From contig JABHFS010000060.1 in NCBI GenBank assembly GCA_018672475.1, positions 1-34,615 of the forward strand: a DNA stretch of 34,615 nt, in the 5' to 3' direction. The translations under genes and the position numbers were made by a program. The stretch is from Gemmatimonadota bacterium (GTDB lineage: Bacteria > Latescibacterota > UBA2968 > UBA8231). The notes under the pieces are model-generated. The model was given only the letters and a program-made list of their open reading frames with translations, was not told the DNA's origin and made no database searches. The number at the start of each line of letters is the position of its first letter. Position 1 is the first letter of the stretch. Below, piece by piece: positions 32,658 to 34,615 of the stretch.

Positions 32658-33563
32658 ATGGAAGTTGAGAAATTGGCGGAAGAAGGGGCTATTGTCGGCG
32701 AAGGGCCGATATGGAATGCGGAGGAACAGACGCTGATCTGGACCGATATCGCTACCGGACGGATGTTTTCCTACGATCCGCAGAGCGGCCAGAATACGCA
32801 AATCCACGATGGCTTTAATGTCGGCGGGTTTATGCAGAATAAACAGGGGGGGTATGTCTGTTTTATCCACAATGGTGTGGTATTGTGGAAGTCAGATGAC
32901 GACTGGCAGCGGATTCAGCCCGAGGAACTTGCGGGGGACCCTTTACCATTCAACGATGTGATCGCCGCGCCGAATGGTGGTGCTTTTGCGGGCACGTATT
33001 TGGGAGAGGAAAAGGGTAAGCTCTATCGCTTTGATCCGGATGGCACGGTAGAAGTCGTCGCGGAGGGCATTGGCTGTTCGAATGGCATGGGCTTTTCCCC
33101 AGATTTGGCGACGATGTACCATACTGATGCGGCGGCGCGGGAGATTTACGCCTATGACTTTGACGCGCAGACCTCGCAGTTGAGCAATCGCAGGCTCTTC
33201 GTCAAGGTCGGTGCCGAGCTTGGTGTGCCCGATGGTATGACGGTGGATGCGGAGGGTTTTATTTGGAGTGCCAATTGGTTTGGTAGTTGCATTATGCGCT
33301 TTGATCCCGACGGAAGGGAAGAACGGCGCGTCGAGACGCCGGCGCGGCAGACTTCGAGCGTGATGTTTGGCGGACCGGATTTAGATGAGCTGTATTTTAC
33401 CACGGCGGATTTTGTTGTCGAGCCGGGGTCTGATTTGGATCCGGTGGCTTATGATTGGCCGGAGTATAAGCAGAGTTATCGCGGCGGCGGGCTCTTTCGG
33501 GTTCGCGGATTGGGCATTCAGGGTAAGGCGGAGTTCAAGGCCGATTTTGCCTGGCCTGCCTAG
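32658..33563 (+). CDS. SMP-30/gluconolactonase family protein
   Basis: This 301-residue six-bladed propeller hydrolyses sugar lactones in the family's known members. Metal ligands and motifs are visible: E15 in GEGPIW, FNDV near residue 98 with its Asn, CSNGMGFSPD, and PDGMTVDAEGFIWSANW with the catalytic-type Asp near 192. No signal peptide is present. ATG 32658 is preceded by AAAAAAGGGG. It would open an aldonolactone made by a sugar dehydrogenase, handing the free acid to the dehydratases nearby. The precise lactone is unknown. Confidence 0.93.
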   Translation: MEVEKLAEEGAIVGEGPIWNAEEQTLIWTDIATGRMFSYDPQSGQNTQIHDGFNVGGFMQNKQGGYVCFIHNGVVLWKSDDDWQRIQPEELAGDPLPFNDVIAAPNGGAFAGTYLGEEKGKLYRFDPDGTVEVVAEGIGCSNGMGFSPDLATMYHTDAAAREIYAYDFDAQTSQLSNRRLFVKVGAELGVPDGMTVDAEGFIWSANWFGSCIMRFDPDGREERRVETPARQTSSVMFGGPDLDELYFTTADFVVEPGSDLDPVAYDWPEYKQSYRGGGLFRVRGLGIQGKAEFKADFAWPA

Positions 33564-33591
33564 TCCGCGGCAATCGACGCGATCGGCGTAG

Positions 33592-33747
33592 TATGATCGC
33601 GCGTTAGAATTGGCACCCAATTATGTCGAGGCCATCGAATATCGGGCTGAGGCGTATCTTGGGCTCGCTCGGCTGAGCGAGGCTAAAGTGGCCTATGAGC
33701 CCCTATTTGTGCGCGACCCGCGACGGGTGATCTTCTGGCCCCGTTAG
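33592..33747 (+). pseudogene. TPR-protein fragment without a start
   Basis: A frame bounded by TAG at 33589-33591 and TAG at 33745-33747 reads YDRALELAPNYVEAIEYR and then AEAYLGLARLSEAKVAYEPL, a clear tetratricopeptide-repeat pattern. It has no start codon or ribosome-binding site, so it is probably the tail of a gene whose front is lost or was deleted here. The fragment lies between SMP-30 and a small membrane-protein gene. Confidence 0.55.
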
Positions 33748-33760
33748 AAAAGAGCAAACG

Positions 33761-34183
33761 ATGTTTATCACGCTGCTCGCTGTCACCTTCCTCATCGCCC
33801 TCGCTGTTTCATTTGTCGTCGCCCGTCTTTTTAAAGATCCAGTCGAACGCATTCTCGAACGACTCATCGCCGATGAGATCAGCGTCGCCTGGGAGCGCTA
33901 TATGCGCTTCGCCATTTTTGTCGTCGGCATTGCCCTGGGCGTGCGGGTCTGGGAATTAGAGCGCTATATAACTCAGAAGCCGATGCCTTCGGGGTCGCAC
34001 CGCGAAACGGCTATGCAACCGGTGCTGGAGTTGACCCAGGAGCGTTGGATCCTCGAAGTCTACCGCACGATTATCGAGACCTTGCAGGGCATTGCCTGGG
34101 CGTTGTTGCTGTTTTTTTCACTTCTCTTTGATCGCCTATGTCTTCGTCCGTGTTTCGAATCTAAAAAGGGAGATCGCCAATGA
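33761..34183 (+). CDS. Small membrane protein of unknown function, 3' end possibly frameshifted
   Basis: The predicted protein has 140 residues and three hydrophobic segments (about 1-22, 46-62 and 105-125). As read, it ends SLLFDRLCLRPCFESKKGDRQ-like (positions about 120-140) with its stop overlapping the next ATG (ATGA). A T7 run at 34112-34118 lies just before this tail. One T fewer would give FSLIAYVFVRVSNLKREIAN, a better helix and tail, running to TAA 34224-34226 inside the next gene. The annotated frame has the usual 4-base overlap, so neither can be excluded. I do not recognise a family. Confidence 0.6.
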   Translation: MFITLLAVTFLIALAVSFVVARLFKDPVERILERLIADEISVAWERYMRFAIFVVGIALGVRVWELERYITQKPMPSGSHRETAMQPVLELTQERWILEVYRTIIETLQGIAWALLLFFSLLFDRLCLRPCFESKKGDRQ

Positions 34184-34615
34184 ATATCGCCTGCTATTTC
34201 TGTGTCGTGGTAGGACTGAGTTATAACCTAGCCGGTGCCGACCCTTTGGAGCTGATCTTTCCCTACGACTACAAGGGCAATATCGACAAGGTGAAGTTCA
34301 ACGAGCCTTCAGGGCTGGTCTTCCATCCAGCGCGCGGGACGATCTTCGCCGTCGGCGACGGGGGGGATCTGTGCGAGATTCGCACCGATGGCACGGTGGT
34401 AAAAAATGTGCACCACAGCGAAGCGGATTACGAGGGTATTACCTGCGACCCGGCGACGGGCTTACTCTATGTCGCAGTGGAGGGCAAGGAGCATATCATC
34501 GAACTCGACCCGGAAGATTTTTCTCTGCGTCGGACTTTTCAGCTCAACCGTATTGTTGCCGGCAAAGCGGTGCTCAAAGAAGGCGGCCAGGGTATTGAAG
34601 GCATCGCGTTTGTGC
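34180..34615 (+). CDS. Secreted beta-propeller protein, SdiA-regulated-like (3' truncated by window edge)
   Basis: ATG 34180 overlaps the previous stop (ATGA). The first 20 or so residues look like a signal peptide (hydrophobic, then AGAD), so the protein is likely exported. The visible part has propeller repeats: EPSGLVFHPARGTIFAVGD, YEGITCDPATGLLYVAVEGK and a matching blade start. This pattern resembles the SdiA-regulated or esterase-like/phytase-like propeller families. The gene runs off the window, so length and C-terminal domains are unknown. Confidence 0.72.
   Translation, partial: MNIACYFCVVVGLSYNLAGADPLELIFPYDYKGNIDKVKFNEPSGLVFHPARGTIFAVGDGGDLCEIRTDGTVVKNVHHSEADYEGITCDPATGLLYVAVEGKEHIIELDPEDFSLRRTFQLNRIVAGKAVLKEGGQGIEGIAFV

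Overview
The window looks like a chromosomal segment of an uncultured, moderately GC-rich Gram-negative-type bacterium. The gene mix (CxPxR sulfatase, enolase-superfamily and UxuA-type sugar-acid dehydratases, SMP-30, Gfo/Idh/MocA, toroid-fold carbohydrate proteins, ExeA-type ATPase, HD-GYP, PabB-PabC fusion) recalls Latescibacterota, Poribacteria or related polysaccharide-degrading lineages. This placement is an inference from gene content; no marker gene is present to prove it.

Region 1 (1-7862, all +) is a tightly packed surface-glycan biosynthesis operon: two family-4 glycosyltransferases, an exported PHP-like protein whose metal site looks lost, a WbqC-like protein, a PIG-L/LmbE deacetylase, two DegT/DnrJ/EryC1/StrS aminotransferases and a polyprenyl-phosphate sugar-1-phosphate transferase. 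Four junctions are 4-base stop/start overlaps. Region 2 (7863-12716) has a near-consensus sigma70 promoter followed by a 759-residue protein. That protein joins both flanks of a SNF2-type (DISARM DrmD-like) helicase, without the ATPase core, to a C-terminal FGE-sulfatase domain. It converges on a minus-strand pair: an ExeA-type AAA ATPase and an HD-GYP protein.

Region 3 (12717-16868) holds a MauE/DoxX-like membrane protein fused to a CGHC thioredoxin domain, then a third DegT aminotransferase, an unrecognised 268-residue protein and a Gfo/Idh/MocA oxidoreductase. The 660 bases that follow contain what look like remains of two dead genes, a UbiA-type prenyltransferase N-terminus and a FAD-dependent reductase C-terminus.

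Region 4 (17530-34615) is dominated by carbohydrate catabolism. It has a toroid-fold lyase-like protein, a divergent sulfatase plus galactonate/mannonate-dehydratase-like operon, an SDR, a second toroid-like protein, an aldo/keto reductase, an Asp-box beta-propeller, an UxuA-type mannonate dehydratase and an SMP-30 lactonase. Together they could desulfate, cleave, oxidise, delactonise and dehydrate sugar acids. No transporter, KDG kinase or aldolase is visible. A PabB-PabC fusion and a fourth DegT aminotransferase interrupt this set. Two small membrane-protein genes (26367-26682 and 33761-34183) look frame-disrupted at T homopolymers, which may be real decay or assembly error. A TPR fragment without a start codon lies at 33592-33747. 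The window ends inside a secreted beta-propeller gene. No tRNA, rRNA, CRISPR array or insertion sequence was recognised.
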